From Patescibacteria group bacterium (GTDB taxonomy: Bacteria > Patescibacteriota > Minisyncoccia > Minisyncoccales > Minisyncoccaceae): 19,166 nt of DNA. Positions 19,056 through 19,166 of the stretch are shown piece after piece. The stretch covers positions 1 through 19,166 of the forward strand of contig JASGMO010000006.1 in NCBI GenBank assembly GCA_030156465.1. Reading direction: 5' to 3'. The translations under genes were made by a program, and so were the position numbers. The notes under the pieces are model-generated. The model was not told the DNA's origin. It searched no databases and saw only the letters and a list, made by a program, of their open reading frames with translations. Each line of letters opens with the position of its first letter. The first letter of the stretch is position 1.

Positions 19056-19166
19056 ATGTTAACAAAAATAATCAATTTTGTCAAAGATAAAAGTGGCGAA
19101 ATAATAGCACTAATATTAATATCTTCTTTCTTCTTTTCTTTGGGATTGATTTACAGTAAAAAGCAA
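19056..19166 (+). CDS. Truncated start of a membrane protein gene
   Basis: From ATG 19056 the frame stays open to the window edge (37 codons). It encodes a short basic N-terminus (MLTKIINFVKDKSGE), one strong transmembrane helix (about 16-33) and a basic SKKQ. It is divergent from rpmA with a 58-nt AT-rich gap. I cannot name a family from this fragment. The absence of SD is consistent with its neighbours. Confidence 0.55.
   Translation, partial: MLTKIINFVKDKSGEIIALILISSFFFSLGLIYSKKQ

Noticed and set aside
1..19166. CRISPR array, insertion sequence or prophage
   Set aside because: No regularly spaced direct repeats, transposase, integrase or phage structural genes were seen. The only clear direct repeat is the rpmA duplication.
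1..19166. Alternative genetic code with TGA read as glycine (as in Gracilibacteria or SR1)
   Set aside because: TGA ends grpE, tsaC-downstream gpmA, hrcA, ctpA, rplI and pyrG at the expected protein ends, and no conserved glycine is encoded by TGA.

Overview
The window looks like a bacterial chromosome segment from the Candidate Phyla Radiation (Patescibacteria), most likely a Parcubacteria-like lineage. This is inferred from low GC (about one third), dense short genes, shortened versions of core proteins (DnaX 365 aa, HrcA 224 aa, phosphoglycerate mutase 214 aa), TGA used as an ordinary stop, few Shine-Dalgarno (SD) sequences, and an archaeal-type tRNA methylthiotransferase. No 16S rRNA is present, so the placement is tentative.

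Layout. 1-550 is a gene-free stretch holding the 3' end of one terminated transcript and two tandem small-RNA candidates. Each candidate has its own sigma70-type promoter, intrinsic terminator and an 11-nt AAGGAGGTGAT motif. 592-1689 is dnaX. 1754-3057 is a small accessory patch: an HTH/LAGLIDADG-like protein, tRNA-Gln(TTG) and a stand-alone DpnI-like nuclease domain. 3098-5509 carries an alpha/beta hydrolase, a small membrane protein, a CruF-like membrane protein on the minus strand and a membrane-anchored thioredoxin-like protein. 5610-7096 is an overlapping cluster of an MliC-type lysozyme inhibitor, TsaC and phosphoglycerate mutase. 7125-11367 is the heat-shock cluster hrcA-grpE-dnaK-dnaJ followed by tRNA-Lys(TTT), with a CIRCE-type operator straddling the grpE end and the dnaK promoter. 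11416-12005 (minus) is a DUF5320-DUF134 pair, divergent from a third small-RNA candidate through a palindromic shared -35 box. 12228-13934 (minus) is a sigma factor, membrane protein and SIMPL-domain protein operon. 14006-18661 holds an e-MtaB-type methylthiotransferase, a 38-aa cysteine-rich protein, a CtpA protease, rplI and pyrG. rpmA (L27) converges from the minus strand with a duplicated N-terminus, and a truncated membrane-protein gene runs off the right edge.

How the genes relate. HrcA, GrpE, DnaK and DnaJ form a complete repressor-plus-chaperone circuit whose operator is visible. TsaC makes the precursor of t6A37 and the MtaB-like enzyme would convert t6A to ms2t6A, so both steps of one tRNA modification route are encoded here. 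Several genes (dnaX, hrcA, the mtaB-like gene, ctpA) have a -10 box ending 6-8 nt before the start codon, predicting leaderless mRNAs. Against that background, two apparently non-coding RNAs with long anti-SD-complementary motifs stand out as the best candidate for an undescribed system.
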